64,000 bases of DNA from Methylocella tundrae (GTDB taxonomy: Bacteria; Pseudomonadota; Alphaproteobacteria; Rhizobiales; Beijerinckiaceae), in the NCBI RefSeq assembly GCF_901905185.1, contig NZ_CABFMQ020000046.1:43956-107955 (forward strand), in the 5' to 3' direction. A program made the translations under genes and the position numbers. How positions within the stretch are numbered: position 1 is the first letter of the stretch; every line of letters starts with the position of its first letter. Below, one piece after another: positions 46,437 through 55,917 of the stretch. The notes beneath the pieces are model-generated. The model made no database searches. It saw only the letters and a list, made by a program, of their open reading frames with translations, and was not told the origin of the DNA.

Positions 46437-46880
46437 TTAACGATTTTCAGCTTGCGCCGCCTCGACCTGATTGACGCAATCGAGCGTCGCCTCGAAGGTC
46501 AGAAGAGTCGATGCATGCCGCGCCTTATAGTCCCGCACCGGCTCGAGCGCAGCAATTTCCGACCACTTACCGTTTGGCGGCGCGCCATTTTCCTTGAGCA
46601 TGGCGCGAACCTGGTCGCGCAGGGCGCGGATCTCGGCGGCGGTCGAGCCGATCACATGGCGCGCCATGATCGAGGCCGCCGCCTGCCCCAGCGCGCACGC
46701 CTTCACGTCATGCGCGAAATCCACGATCTTGCCGCCATCCATGACGACATCGACAATAATGGTTGAGCCGCACAGTTTCGAATGCGCTTTCGCCGAGGCG
46801 CTCGGCGCCGCGAGCCGGCCTTGCCGCGGAATGTTTCCCGCAAGCTCCAGGATTCGACTGTTGTATATTTCTGTCAGCAT
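46437..46880 (-). CDS. IscU/NifU-like iron-sulfur scaffold protein
   Basis: A 147-residue IscU-type scaffold. Cys ligands appear in SKLCGSTIIVDV and VKACALGQAAASIMARHV, and a third in ATLDCVNQ. The order matches the NifU-like scaffold of Rhizobiales found next to folE and hisI. It assembles Fe-S clusters before transfer to target proteins, though this short branch is less studied than IscU. ATG 46880 (MLTEIYNSRI) is the family-like start; the frame begins earlier at 46919. Divergent from folE. Confidence 0.9.
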   Translation of the reverse strand: MLTEIYNSRILELAGNIPRQGRLAAPSASAKAHSKLCGSTIIVDVVMDGGKIVDFAHDVKACALGQAAASIMARHVIGSTAAEIRALRDQVRAMLKENGAPPNGKWSEIAALEPVRDYKARHASTLLTFEATLDCVNQVEAAQAENR

Positions 46881-47104
46881 GGTCCTACGCGGAATAAAGG
46901 TGCGGGTGACGGCGGGCAACGCATACTATATAGGTGTGTCAGGGTTATGCGACGAGATTTGGCGCATTTCCAAGCGATCCTCCCGGGCTAACGTCCGCTC
47001 GGCGCATCCGGCTGCAGAGGCCGTCCCTCTTTAGTCGGATGCGACGCTCCCTCTATGTCAGATGGGATGCAAGGGACAATTATTGATGCTTTTGGAGGCG
47101 CCAC

Positions 47105-47746
47105 ATGGATGCCGTGGTTAAGTCCTTGGTCGAACGTTCTCAGCCCCAGCGCGACAATTCAGCGCGGGAGCTCCTCCCGACGCGGGAGGAGGCCGAAGCC
47201 GCCGTCCGCGTGCTGTTGCGCTGGGCGGGCGACGACCCGACGCGCGAGGGATTGGTCGATACGCCGGCTCGGGTCGTCAAAGCCTACGAAGAATTATTCT
47301 CCGGTTACCGCGAGGATCCCACCTCGGTGCTTGCGCGCGTCTTCGAGGAAGTGCACGGCTATGACGACATTATCCTCGTGCGCGACATCCCATTCTCGTC
47401 GCATTGCGAGCACCATGTGGTGCCTTTCGTCGGCGTGGCCCATATCGCTTATTACCCTTCCGAAGAGGGCGTCGTCGGGCTTTCCAAGCTTGCGCGCCTC
47501 GTCGATGTGTTCGCCAGGCGCCTGCAGACGCAGGAGGCGCTGACGGCCCAGATCATCGGCGCGATCGACCTTCATCTGCGTCCGCGAGGCTGCGCGATCA
47601 TGATCGAGGCCGAGCATATGTGCATGTCGATGCGCGGCGTCCGCAAACAGGGCGCTCAGACCATCACCACCCAGTTTACCGGCGTCTTCCGCGACGATCC
47701 GGCCGAGCAGGCACGCTTCCTCACCATGCTGCGGCACGGCAAATAA
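47105..47746 (+). CDS. folE: GTP cyclohydrolase I
   Basis: A 213-residue enzyme making 7,8-dihydroneopterin triphosphate from GTP, the first step of folate synthesis. Zinc ligands and active-site residues lie in [12 protein letters not shown] and [29 protein letters not shown] and [10 protein letters not shown] complete the signature. GGAGG precedes ATG 47105. It is followed by hisI. Confidence 0.97.
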   Translation: MDAVVKSLVERSQPQRDNSARELLPTREEAEAAVRVLLRWAGDDPTREGLVDTPARVVKAYEELFSGYREDPTSVLARVFEEVHGYDDIILVRDIPFSSHCEHHVVPFVGVAHIAYYPSEEGVVGLSKLARLVDVFARRLQTQEALTAQIIGAIDLHLRPRGCAIMIEAEHMCMSMRGVRKQGAQTITTQFTGVFRDDPAEQARFLTMLRHGK

Positions 47747-47881
47747 GCTCAAAATCTCAAGGCTTTTTTTTGTGGGCCGTGTTCGGCTGGCGCCGCCCGG
47801 CCTATAGTCCTGTTGCGCGGAAGATGCTTTTCCCTGCCGCGCATTTTTTGGCGATGCAGGCAAGACTGAAAGGGCGGCGAC

Positions 47882-48331
47882 ATGACCGGCGAGCGTTCAA
47901 CGGCGACCCCTCCCGCTCCATCGCCAACTCCGATCGGCGCCAAAGGACAGGGCGCGAAATTCGATCTTGAGGAAGGGACCGCGTTCACGCCGCGTTTTGG
48001 CTCCGACGGGCTGATCGTCTGTGTGACGCGCGCGGCCGCCGACGGCGAAATTCTGATGATCGCCCATATGAATGCCGAGGCCTTGCGCCTGACGCTTGTA
48101 ACGGGCGAAGCGCATTATTGGTCGCGTTCGCGGCAGGAAATCTGGCGCAAAGGCGCGACATCCGGGCAAACGCAGAAAATAACGGAAATCAGGACGGACT
48201 GCGATCAGGACGCCTTATTGCTGAGCGTTGAGGCCGGCGGCGACGGCGGCGCCTGCCATACGGGCCGGCGCTCGTGCTTCTACCGCAAGGTCGTAAGCCG
48301 CGATGGCGGCGCGGTTCTCGTCTTCGATTAG
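47882..48331 (+). CDS. hisI: Phosphoribosyl-AMP cyclohydrolase
   Basis: A 149-residue histidine-pathway enzyme that opens the purine ring of phosphoribosyl-AMP. Visible motifs: [32 protein letters not shown], the metal-binding DCDQDALLL, and [12 protein letters not shown]. It is the single-domain form without the HisE pyrophosphatase. The N-terminal 25 residues are Pro/Thr-rich and variable. It follows folE in the order typical of Rhizobiales. Confidence 0.96.
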   Translation: MTGERSTATPPAPSPTPIGAKGQGAKFDLEEGTAFTPRFGSDGLIVCVTRAAADGEILMIAHMNAEALRLTLVTGEAHYWSRSRQEIWRKGATSGQTQKITEIRTDCDQDALLLSVEAGGDGGACHTGRRSCFYRKVVSRDGGAVLVFD

Positions 48332-48464
48332 CGTGACTGGTCGGGCGCGTGGAATGGCGGTCGTCGATCCGCTCGACGCGCCAAAAGCATTGCGCCAGAT
48401 CGCATCGATCCAGGATATAATCAATTTTGCCGGCCGAAAGCGCCGCCTGTTAAGGGAGGGGCCA

Positions 48465-48557
48465 TTGAAAAAGGTTTATCTCGCTTATGCGCTTCTCGGC
48501 CTGATCGTGATCCTTCTTCTGTTCGCGCAACTGGCGCGGACGGGCGCGCCGGTCTAA
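48465..48557 (+). CDS. Very small single-helix membrane protein
   Basis: TTG 48465 has AAGGGAGGGG just upstream and opens a 30-residue peptide, a basic N-terminus (KKVYLAYA) followed by one hydrophobic helix and a short tail (ARTGAPV). The same frame is open from ATG 48303 and ATG 48354, so a longer protein of 67-84 residues is possible, but those starts lack a ribosome site. It lies after hisI. Function unknown. Confidence 0.5.
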   Translation: MKKVYLAYALLGLIVILLLFAQLARTGAPV

Positions 48558-48878
48558 CGCTGGGCCGTGGCCGTCGTTCTCCTCCTTGCCCGAGGGTTCG
48601 CAGGTCGGGCGGCCATCGAACCGGTTCATGCTTGAGCCGCGCGCATGACGAGCCGCCGCCGCGCGGCTGCTCGGGGCAATCCCGCCAAATGGGTCTTCTC
48701 TTCGTCGGCAAGGCGGCGTCAGCTCTGAAGAAGCGCCCAAGCGCGCTTTTGTTCAACAATTGTCAACTTCCGGAGCGAAACACTCAAGTGTCCTAAACCG
48801 TTCTGCTCCAGCGCCGCATTTTGTCTGTGTGGCCGCGCGTTCGTTAATGCCGCGTTCTACTTCACGAGGAGCGAGAGA
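48558..48878. other. Gene-free region before the patatin gene
   Basis: 321 bases in which I see no gene; overlapping short minus-strand frames lack ribosome sites. It likely carries the promoter of the phospholipase gene. Confidence 0.45.
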
Positions 48879-49907
48879 TTGAACAAAATGCTTCCCGATC
48901 CGCGCAGGCGGCCTAACCATCCGGGCGGTGTCGATGCGCCGTTATCGGTCAAGCTACAGACGCGGCCTTCGGTCGGCGTGGCGCTCGGCGCGGGCGCGGC
49001 GCGCGGCTGGTCCCATATTGGCGTCATGCTGGAGCTTCGCGAACATGGAATTCACCCGGACGTCGTCGCAGGGACCTCGATCGGAGCTGTGGTCGGGGGC
49101 TGCTACGCGGCAGGCAAGCTGGAACATGTCGAGACATTCGCGCGGGGCCTGACAAAAAAGACCGTATTCGGCATGATGGACGTGTCATTTTCCGGCGTTG
49201 GCCTGCTCGCCGGCGGGCATCTGAAGCGCCGGCTCCACCAGGCGCTTGGCGGGCGCCGGCTCGAAGATCTCGGCAAGGGGTTCGCCGCCGTCGCGACCGA
49301 AGTCGGCACCGGCCACGAAATCTGGCTGACCAAGGGCGACGCGGTCGAGGCGATCTGCGCCTCCTATGCGCTGCCCGGCATTTTTGAGCCGGTCCGCATC
49401 AATGGACGCTGGCTTTTCGACGGCGCCCTCGTCAATCCTGTGCCGGTCACGGTCTGTCGCGCGCTCGGCGCCGAAATCGTCATCGCCGTCAATTTGATCG
49501 GCGATAATGGATTTCGCGCGACGGTGATTGATGACCGGCTCTCGCTTGAGCCGACGCTCGAGGAATTTACCGTCGCCGTCGAAGAGCTGCCCAGGAGAGG
49601 CGGGTTTTTTGGCGCTTTCCGCGGCAGTCACCGCCGTCATTTCGGCAAACGGGAGGATGGCGCGCCGGGGATCGGCAGCGCCATGATGGACGCGTTCAAT
49701 ATAGCGCAAGGGCGTATTTCCCGCTCTCGTCTCGCAGGCGATCCGCCGGACGTCATCATCAACGCGCGGGTCAGCAGGGTTGGTCTGTTTGACTTTCACC
49801 GCGCTGACGAATTGATCGAGATGGGTCGCGAGGCGGCGCGACGCGCCATCCCCGAGATCTCTGAATTTATCGCTCTGACGCCACGCGGCGAGGAGTCCGC
49901 GCCATAG
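48879..49907 (+). CDS. Patatin-like phospholipase (RssA type)
   Basis: A 342-residue patatin-family esterase. The oxyanion loop GAGAARGWSHIGVM lies near residue 38, the nucleophile elbow GTSIGAVVGG near 66, and the catalytic Asp in FDGALVNPVPV near 185, completing the Ser-Asp dyad. The start is TTG 48879, with GAGGAGCGAGAG before it. Bacterial patatins are lipid acyl hydrolases; the substrate here is unknown. It converges with the membrane gene at 49920. Confidence 0.92.
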   Translation: MNKMLPDPRRRPNHPGGVDAPLSVKLQTRPSVGVALGAGAARGWSHIGVMLELREHGIHPDVVAGTSIGAVVGGCYAAGKLEHVETFARGLTKKTVFGMMDVSFSGVGLLAGGHLKRRLHQALGGRRLEDLGKGFAAVATEVGTGHEIWLTKGDAVEAICASYALPGIFEPVRINGRWLFDGALVNPVPVTVCRALGAEIVIAVNLIGDNGFRATVIDDRLSLEPTLEEFTVAVEELPRRGGFFGAFRGSHRRHFGKREDGAPGIGSAMMDAFNIAQGRISRSRLAGDPPDVIINARVSRVGLFDFHRADELIEMGREAARRAIPEISEFIALTPRGEESAP

Positions 49908-49919
49908 TCTGGCGAGCAT

Positions 49920-50393
49920 TCAGACTGTCTGCCTGAAATAAGGCCGCGACTTCGCTCGCAGCAGGATGATCGGAAAAGCCATCAAAGCGGCTCCCATCGT
50001 GACCGCCGCGAAGGCGACGCCGGCGCTCAAATCGCCATCGGTCCCGGCTTGGCGGAAGGAGCCGAGGCCGATCGGACAGAAAAGGCACACAGCCGTCACG
50101 ACTCCCGGAGAGAACCGCCCGCCGGTCACGATCATCGGCAGCACATGAAAAAATGTGGCGTTGATCAGCATCAGCGCGGCGTAGGCGAGAAAAAGGACCG
50201 GAAGCGATGTGGAAAGTTGCGCCTGAACGACGCCAAGAACGATGACGACGGCGTTGGTGACGTAAAAATCGCTCCATTCCACCGGCAGCTTGATGACGGC
50301 CCGCGCCCAGTTTCGCCAGTCGAGCGCAAATTCCTCCAGGATATGCACCGCATAGGCGCCGACTGCGAGCCAGGACCATTCATAGTAGGACAT
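49920..50393 (-). CDS. HXXEE domain membrane protein
   Basis: A 157-residue protein with four or five hydrophobic helices. The family motif HxxEE is HILEE at residues 17-21, just inside the first helix (WLAVGAYAVHILEEFALDW). YVTNAVVIVLGV and MLINATFFHVLP follow. The family has no known function. ATG 50393 (MSYYEWSW) is taken; the frame opens at 50438. No close partner genes; the CBS gene upstream is in the same direction, about 110 bases away. Confidence 0.82.
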   Translation of the reverse strand: MSYYEWSWLAVGAYAVHILEEFALDWRNWARAVIKLPVEWSDFYVTNAVVIVLGVVQAQLSTSLPVLFLAYAALMLINATFFHVLPMIVTGGRFSPGVVTAVCLFCPIGLGSFRQAGTDGDLSAGVAFAAVTMGAALMAFPIILLRAKSRPYFRQTV

Positions 50394-50502
50394 CTGGTTC
50401 TGTCGCCGCCCAATGGGTGATTTACTGCGCGCGGACAAAGCGCCTGTCAGCCACGCTAAGGCGCAGCGTGGCCTCCATGGGCTTGGCCGCGATAGCGCGC
50501 CG

Positions 50503-50934
50503 TCAAGCCGTGGCGATATATTCCTTCATCGCCTGGGTCTGGCGCTCCATTTCCTCGAGGCGATACTTGACCAGATCGCCGATGGAGACGAGGCCTGCCA
50601 GCGTGCCGTCCATGACGACAGGAAGGTGACGGAAACGCTGCTTGGTCATCTTTTCCAGCGCCGCGACAACGCACTCGCTGTCGGTGGTGGTCGTGACCCG
50701 CGCGGTCATATGTTTCGAAACGACGTCATTGAGCGCGCTCGCGCCGGCCCTGCCAATCGCCCGGACGATATCGCGCTCGGACAAGATACCGAGAACCCTG
50801 CCTTCCGCGTCGGATACCACGAGGGCGCCGATATTTTTGGCTGTCAGAACCTCCAGCGCCTCGGAGAGCGTCCGATGGGGCTGGGTGGTGCTCACGTTCC
50901 GGCCCTTCTCTGCAAGAATGCGAGCGATTGTCAT
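50503..50934 (-). CDS. CBS-domain pair protein
   Basis: A 143-residue protein of two CBS motifs: TLSEALEVLTAKNIGALVVS and VLGILSERDIVRAIG in the first, MTARVTTTTDSECVVAALEK and LAGLVSIGDLVKYRLEE in the second. It ends in a helix common to the alphaproteobacterial inosine-monophosphate-dehydrogenase-like CBS proteins. It probably binds an adenine nucleotide. Different from the one at 29354-29773, and there is no FNR box in its upstream DNA. Confidence 0.92.
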   Translation of the reverse strand: MTIARILAEKGRNVSTTQPHRTLSEALEVLTAKNIGALVVSDAEGRVLGILSERDIVRAIGRAGASALNDVVSKHMTARVTTTTDSECVVAALEKMTKQRFRHLPVVMDGTLAGLVSIGDLVKYRLEEMERQTQAMKEYIATA

Positions 50935-51282
50935 TTTGGGTCTCCTTCCGAACGTTTTTGGCTTTGCGTCCTCTCCGGGGCGTCAAATCGTCACGATAAA
51001 ATGAACTCCTTCGCGTGAGCGCGCAACAGAAGTTTTCGGCCTGCGCCTTGGCGGCGCGGCGGAGCGCGAGGCCAAAACGTGGAAAGCCTTTTTTCGGCGT
51101 CATGCTAACTTATTGATAAGAGATGGATTGAGCCTTTGGACGGAGTCGCGGCGCGATTGCGTCCAAAGTCATCCGGCCTGAGAACAGAAATGCATTCAAG
51201 CAGCGGGCATTGGGCTCTCTCAGCCTTTTGTTTCAATGGATGATGTGGATCCGAAAAGTCTGCAACTTTCCGGCATCATGCT
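50935..51282. other. Intergenic region with inverted repeats
   Basis: No gene is found in these 348 bases. They contain TTTGGACG 51135-51142 with CGTCCAAA 51160-51167, a perfect 8-pair stem, and REP-like copy 2 at 51238-51281. Confidence 0.5.
51238..51281 (-). repeat. Palindromic REP-like element, copy 2
   Basis: Read on the minus strand it begins GCATGATGCCGGAAAGT and contains ACTTTTCGG. It aligns over all 44 bases without gaps to copy 1 at 17704-17747. The changes at the stem ends (ATGATG with CATCAT here, ATGACG with CGTCA there) keep the pairing. It ends 2 bases before the carbonic anhydrase stop at 51283, so it may act as that gene's 3' structure. Confidence 0.7.
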
Positions 51283-52011
51283 CTAGAATCGTGGTTCGGA
51301 AAGCGCGGCGGCGTGGGCGTCCTGCGAGACCGGCAAGAATTTTCCGGCTGCTTCATCGAGCGCCAGCAACTTGCCTTCAAGGATGCCGAAATAGGCGCCG
51401 TGAAGCGTGAGGAGGCCGCGCTTTTCGAGCGTTGCAATCGCCGGAAAGGTGCGAAGATTGGCGAGGCCCTGGATGATTGAAGCGAGAGCCAGACGTTCGG
51501 AATATTCGTCGAGAGGCTCCGCGGCCGGACCGATTTTTGCGGCCGCCGGCGCGATCAGGCTAATCCATTTTCCGATGAAATCACCTGCCGATAGGGGCTT
51601 CTGGTAGGGATCGAAATCGGCTTCCGCATACGCACGGACGCCGCCGCAACGCGCGTGGCCGAGGATTACGATGTGCTCGACGCGCAGTCCGAGCACCGCG
51701 TATTCGAGCGCCGCCGACGTGCCGTGCAGATCATCGTTGGGCGAATAGGGGGGCACCAGATTGGCGACGTTGCGAGCAACGAAAATCTCGCCCGGGCCGG
51801 CGTCGAAAATCACCTCCGGAGAGACCCGTGAATCGCAACATCCAATCAGGAGAATGCGAGGGTTCTGCCCTTTCTCGGCGAGATGATGGAAGCGATCCTG
51901 TTCGCGCGCGAACCGGCCGCCGAGGAACGCCTCATATCCGGACACAAGCCGGTCCGGCAGCAGCGGACGCGCCGGCGCAGCATCGATTTTTTGGATAATC
52001 GAATCAGACAT
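51283..52011 (-). CDS. Beta-class carbonic anhydrase
   Basis: A 242-residue beta-carbonic anhydrase, interconverting CO2 and bicarbonate. The zinc ligands and the catalytic Asp-Arg pair are in GCCDSRVSPE and GHARCGGVRAY; NVANLVPPY and GTSAALEYAVLGL are family-wide. ATG 52011 (MSDSIIQKID) is chosen although the frame is open upstream to 52239; the upstream part is Arg/Pro-rich. The length is normal for the family. Confidence 0.94.
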   Translation of the reverse strand: MSDSIIQKIDAAPARPLLPDRLVSGYEAFLGGRFAREQDRFHHLAEKGQNPRILLIGCCDSRVSPEVIFDAGPGEIFVARNVANLVPPYSPNDDLHGTSAALEYAVLGLRVEHIVILGHARCGGVRAYAEADFDPYQKPLSAGDFIGKWISLIAPAAAKIGPAAEPLDEYSERLALASIIQGLANLRTFPAIATLEKRGLLTLHGAYFGILEGKLLALDEAAGKFLPVSQDAHAAALSEPRF

Positions 52012-52319
52012 GCGAGCCACTCTTATGTGCTTGGTCGGTGACCCATCCGCGCGATCATCGGCAGGATGGTCTGATCCAAGCTTATAGAGATGCCACGAGC
52101 CAAGCAAGAAGGAGCGAAAGCGCAAAATGCGGCGGCCGCGGCATGGCGTGGCTCCAGCAAGCGGCGCCGCGAAGGCCGCGATCGCCTCGGCGGCGCGCCG
52201 GCGTTTTGGAACATGCGGCGGCCGGCGGCGCATGCTCACGCGATGGACCGTGCGGTGTCCACCGCATGAGTTTATCGAATGGTTTGCTTGTAAAAGATTA
52301 CGGCGATCAGACTCGCGCT
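52012..52319. other. Gene-free region
   Basis: 308 bases between two minus-strand genes. The frames here are Arg/Pro/Ala-rich, without ribosome sites; I see no gene, only the presumed promoter of the carbonic anhydrase. Confidence 0.45.
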
Positions 52320-52541
52320 TCAGCCGCCGTTCTTGAGCGCGCTCAGCGCCTGCGACGCGGCGCTTGATATCGGCGGCGTCGAGGCATGAGTGATGGTTTT
52401 GTAATCCCCGTCGCTATCTTTGACCCGCCCGGCGGCCGGCGCTTTATAATCTCCGTCCGCCGCTTGCGCATTGGCGGAAACAGTCTGCGTCGGCGGCGTA
52501 TAAATTGTGTTTGACGTCGCGTTGAGTGCGGAAATCGACAT
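52320..52541 (-). CDS. Small DGDYK-motif protein
   Basis: A 73-residue hydrophilic protein (MSISALNATSNTIYTPPTQT at the start) with two DGDYK motifs, in QAADGDYKAPA and DSDGDYKTI. AGAGAGAA precedes ATG 52541. Short MSIS-type proteins with such motifs are frequent in Rhizobiales (recalled). The DGD pattern suggests calcium binding, which is only a guess. No signal peptide. Confidence 0.7.
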   Translation of the reverse strand: MSISALNATSNTIYTPPTQTVSANAQAADGDYKAPAAGRVKDSDGDYKTITHASTPPISSAASQALSALKNGG

Positions 52542-52711
52542 GTGATTCTCTCTTAACAGCCTAGCGAGATCTCAACATTACGGGGCAAAGCTTGCGCGAA
52601 GCTGCGAAGATTCATTCAAATCCGCCGCATGTTCACATGCGCAATGCGGCCGCCGGTCACCTGAGTAGAGTGCGTCGGCAGCGCAAGGCGGCAATCCCCG
52701 AACGAGGACGC

Positions 52712-53635
52712 ATGAGCGAGAGCCCAGAGCCTATCAACACGAGCGCCGAACAGAATCTTTTGCGGCTTTCGATCGCCGTGACATTTGTCCTTGGCCTCAT
52801 CGGCGTCAGCGCCGGCCTCGCCATCGGCTCGCGGTCGATTCTGTTCGATGGCGTTTATTCGATTGTCGACGTCGCCATGACGGGCCTCGCCCTCATCGTC
52901 TCCAAACTGCTGACGCGCGAAGGCAGCCGTCGCTTTCAGTTCGGCTACTGGCATTTCGAGCCTATGGTTGCGGCCTTCAACGGAACCATCCTGTCACTCT
53001 CCTGCATCTATGCGTTCCTGGACGCGGTCGGCCTTTTGATTCAGGGGGGCCATAGGCTCGATTTCGGCCCTGCGTCCATCTATGCGATCCTTGTCAGCGC
53101 CGCCTGCCTCGTCATGGCGCGCCGGATGCGCCGGGCGAGCGAGACGCTCGATTCCGACCTCCTGCGCGTTGACGCGCGCGGATTCTTGATGGGAGGCGCG
53201 CTGAGCCTCGCTTTGCTCGCGAGCTTCCTTGGCGCGATGGCTCTCGAACGCGCTGGCTATCGCCACCTCGCTCCCTTCGCCGATCCGGCCATTCTGATCG
53301 CGGTCACGCTGAGCCTTGCGCCGATCCCCATGTTTTCCGTCTGGCGGGCGCTGCGTGAGATTTTTCTGGTCGCGCCGCCCGATCTTGACGCGGACGTACG
53401 CAGAATTCTCGACGCGGTGACAAACCGCCACGGATTTCAAGGCTATACCAGCTATGTCGCCAAGACCGGCCGCGCCCGCTTCATCGACGCGCATATCATC
53501 GCCCCCGCGAGCTTTCCGATCGGCGGGGTCGAGGCGCTGGACAAGATCCGCGAAGAAATCGCCTCCGAGATCGGGGAAGGAGGCGCGCCGCTTTGGCTGA
53601 ATGTGTGCTTTACCGCTGACCGCAAATGGACCTGA
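52712..53635 (+). CDS. Cation diffusion facilitator family protein lacking canonical metal ligands
   Basis: A 307-residue CDF-fold protein with six predicted helices and a C-terminal cytoplasmic domain. The helix 2 motif reads FDGVYSIVD, with Tyr49 where zinc carriers have His or Asp; Asp53 is kept. In helix 5 the usual H-x3-D is replaced by Gly157 and Gly161 (VDARGFLMGG). Three of the four transport-site residues are therefore missing. The C-terminal domain (about 215-305) is present. ATG 52712 has GAGGA upstream; the frame opens earlier at 52592. It is either a carrier for another ion with a different site or a non-transporting relative (inference). Confidence 0.85.
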   Translation: MSESPEPINTSAEQNLLRLSIAVTFVLGLIGVSAGLAIGSRSILFDGVYSIVDVAMTGLALIVSKLLTREGSRRFQFGYWHFEPMVAAFNGTILSLSCIYAFLDAVGLLIQGGHRLDFGPASIYAILVSAACLVMARRMRRASETLDSDLLRVDARGFLMGGALSLALLASFLGAMALERAGYRHLAPFADPAILIAVTLSLAPIPMFSVWRALREIFLVAPPDLDADVRRILDAVTNRHGFQGYTSYVAKTGRARFIDAHIIAPASFPIGGVEALDKIREEIASEIGEGGAPLWLNVCFTADRKWT

Positions 53636-53687
53636 CGGAGCATTGCGCGCCAAGCCGCGGCTGGCGCAACGCCGAGGGCGGCTAACT

Positions 53688-55502
53688 CTACCCTTCGATC
53701 TCCTCGCGACGGATTTCCAGCGCGAGCCAATCCTCCTCCGCGGTCAGCAGCTCAGCTTCGGCCTTGGCGAAAGCGGCTGAGACCTGCGCGAACCTCGACG
53801 GGTCGCGCGCGTAAAACTCCGGATCGTCGAGCAGGGCTTTCAACTTCGCCATCTGTTCGCGAAGCCCCTCCATGCGCGCCGGCAAGGTTTCAAGCGCGTG
53901 CCTTTCCTTAAAGCTCAAGCGCGGTTTTCCGGCCGGTTTTTCCGCGCGAGGCTGCGGCGCGGCTTTGGGCTTTGCTCCGGAGCTGGCGGCGGTGATCGGC
54001 GCCGTTCCGACGCCGGAGCCCCGCTGCGCCACCATATCGGAATAGCCGCCCGCATATTCGATCCAATGGCCGCCGCCCTCCGCGAGCAGGACCGAGGTCG
54101 CGACGCGATCCAAAAAATCGCGGTCATGGCTGACGATCAGCAACGTGCCCTTATAGTCGCCGAGCATTTCCTGCAGAAGATCGAGCGTCTCAAGATCAAG
54201 GTCGTTCGTCGGCTCGTCGAGAACGAGAAGGTTCGAGGGCCGCGCCAGCGCACGGGCGAGCATCAGCCGCCCGCGCTCGCCGCCGGACAGCCGCCCGATC
54301 GGCGTTCGCGCCTGCTCCGGCCCGAAAAGAAAATCCTTCATATAGCCGATGACATGTTTGCGTTCGCCGTTGATCTCGACGAAGTCGCTGCCCCCGCCGG
54401 TCAGCGCGTCCTTCAATATGGTGTCGGGATCAAGGCTCGCGCGGCCCTGATCAAGCGTCGCCAGTTCGACATTTGCGCCGAGGCGGACATGGCCCGAATC
54501 CGGCGAAAGCGCGCCGGTCAGCAAATTGATGAGCGTCGTCTTCCCTGCCCCATTGGCGCCGATAACGCCGAGCCGGTCTGCACGCAAAAGACGCATCGAG
54601 AAATTCTGAACGATGGGACGTTCGCCGAAAGATTTCGAGATCGCCTCGGCTTCGATGACGAGCTTGCCGGAAACCTTGCCTTCCGTGGCGACGAGCTTGA
54701 CGTCGCCTGTCGCGGCCTGGCGCTGGCGCCTCTCGCTGCGCATCGTGTTCAGTCCGGCGAGTCGCTTCTGGTTGCGTTTTCTGCGCGCTGTCACGCCATA
54801 GCGCAGCCAATGCTCCTCGGCGACGATCTTGCGGTCGATCTTGTGCTGCTGGCGCTCTTCTTCTTCGAGTTCCTGATCGCGCCAGGCCTCGAATTCGGAA
54901 AAGCCGCGCGCCAGCGTTCGCGTGCGGCCGCGATCGAGCCAGACCGTGCTGCGCGACAGATTTTGCAGAAAACGCCGGTCGTGACTGATGATGACGAGCG
55001 CCGAACGCAGCCCCTTGAGTTCGGCCTCGAGCCATTCGATGGCGGGCAGATCGAGATGGTTCGTCGGCTCGTCGAGCAGCAAAATGTCGGGCTCCGGCGC
55101 CATCACCCGCGCCAGCGCCGCGCGACGCGCCTCGCCGCCGGAAAGTCGCGCCGGCTCCTCGTCGCCGCTGAGGCCGAGCTCGTTCAGGAGCTGTCTTGCC
55201 CGATAGGGATCATCGAGCGGACCGAGTCCCGCCTCGACATAAGCGAAGGCGGTGGGGAAGGCGGAAAGATCCGGCTCCTGCGGCAGATAGCGCACGCTCG
55301 CGTCCGGCTGCATGAAGCGCGTCCCGCCGTCGGCTTCGAGAAGCCCCGCTGCGATTTTTAAAAGAGTCGATTTCCCGGAGCCATTACGGCCAACAAGACA
55401 AAGACGCTCGCCCGCCGAAACGGACAGCTCCGCGCTTTCAAGGAGGGGCCGCCCGCCAAGGGTCAGTGAAATGTCCTGCAGCAGCAGAAGAGGAGGCGCC
55501 AT
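53688..55502 (-). CDS. uup: ABC-F ATPase, Uup type
   Basis: A 604-residue soluble protein with two ABC ATPase domains and no transmembrane part. Walker A motifs are VGRNGSGKST (about 37) and GANGAGKTTL (about 320); signatures are LSGGEARRAALARVM and LSGGERGRLMLARAL; Walker B ends are LLLDEPTNHLD and LVLDEPTNDLD. The linker between them (about 210-260) is charged, and a C-terminal coiled-coil of about 80 residues is characteristic of Uup, which binds branched DNA or ribosomes. Convergent with the CDF gene. Confidence 0.95.
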   Translation of the reverse strand: MAPPLLLLQDISLTLGGRPLLESAELSVSAGERLCLVGRNGSGKSTLLKIAAGLLEADGGTRFMQPDASVRYLPQEPDLSAFPTAFAYVEAGLGPLDDPYRARQLLNELGLSGDEEPARLSGGEARRAALARVMAPEPDILLLDEPTNHLDLPAIEWLEAELKGLRSALVIISHDRRFLQNLSRSTVWLDRGRTRTLARGFSEFEAWRDQELEEEERQQHKIDRKIVAEEHWLRYGVTARRKRNQKRLAGLNTMRSERRQRQAATGDVKLVATEGKVSGKLVIEAEAISKSFGERPIVQNFSMRLLRADRLGVIGANGAGKTTLINLLTGALSPDSGHVRLGANVELATLDQGRASLDPDTILKDALTGGGSDFVEINGERKHVIGYMKDFLFGPEQARTPIGRLSGGERGRLMLARALARPSNLLVLDEPTNDLDLETLDLLQEMLGDYKGTLLIVSHDRDFLDRVATSVLLAEGGGHWIEYAGGYSDMVAQRGSGVGTAPITAASSGAKPKAAPQPRAEKPAGKPRLSFKERHALETLPARMEGLREQMAKLKALLDDPEFYARDPSRFAQVSAAFAKAEAELLTAEEDWLALEIRREEIEG

Positions 55503-55917
55503 CCGGGCGAAAATCCTTGCGGTTTACGAAAACGAACCGACGATCTACAGCATTTTGCAAGAAGTTGGAGCCGGTAAAATCATCTTGAACGCGACGGCCG
55601 CGTCCTTTTGACCAAAACCCCGGAAGCTGAGCAGCTTCGCGCGAACGGCGGCGTCAAAGGCGCAAAGGTCAAGATCAGCGATTTTGCTTTCCGCCCGGCG
55701 AAGATCGCGGGCAAGCCCCGGGCCGTGGCGCCCCTCCACGATCATGCGGAAGTCCGCACGCCGTCGCGGCGGCGGATTTCCACTTTCCCCGCTGGATACC
55801 GGCGATCGCTTCTCCTACACTTTCTCGAGGGCAGGAACCGGCGCTTGCAATCCAACTTGGCCGCGCATGCGCGGCCATTGCCGGCGAATGCGGAAACCGC
55901 CCCGAGTATGATGGAGG
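55503..55917. other. Intergenic region between divergent genes
   Basis: 415 bases between uup and the cyclase gene. No gene is supported. A plus-strand frame contains AKVKISDFAFRPAKI, which recalls the beginning of cupredoxins, but nothing of the rest of that fold follows. Confidence 0.45.

Noticed and set aside
55608..55760. Possible cupredoxin start (AKVKISDFAFRPAKI)
   Set aside because: The rest of the copper-binding fold, including the Cys-His ligand loop, is missing in all frames.
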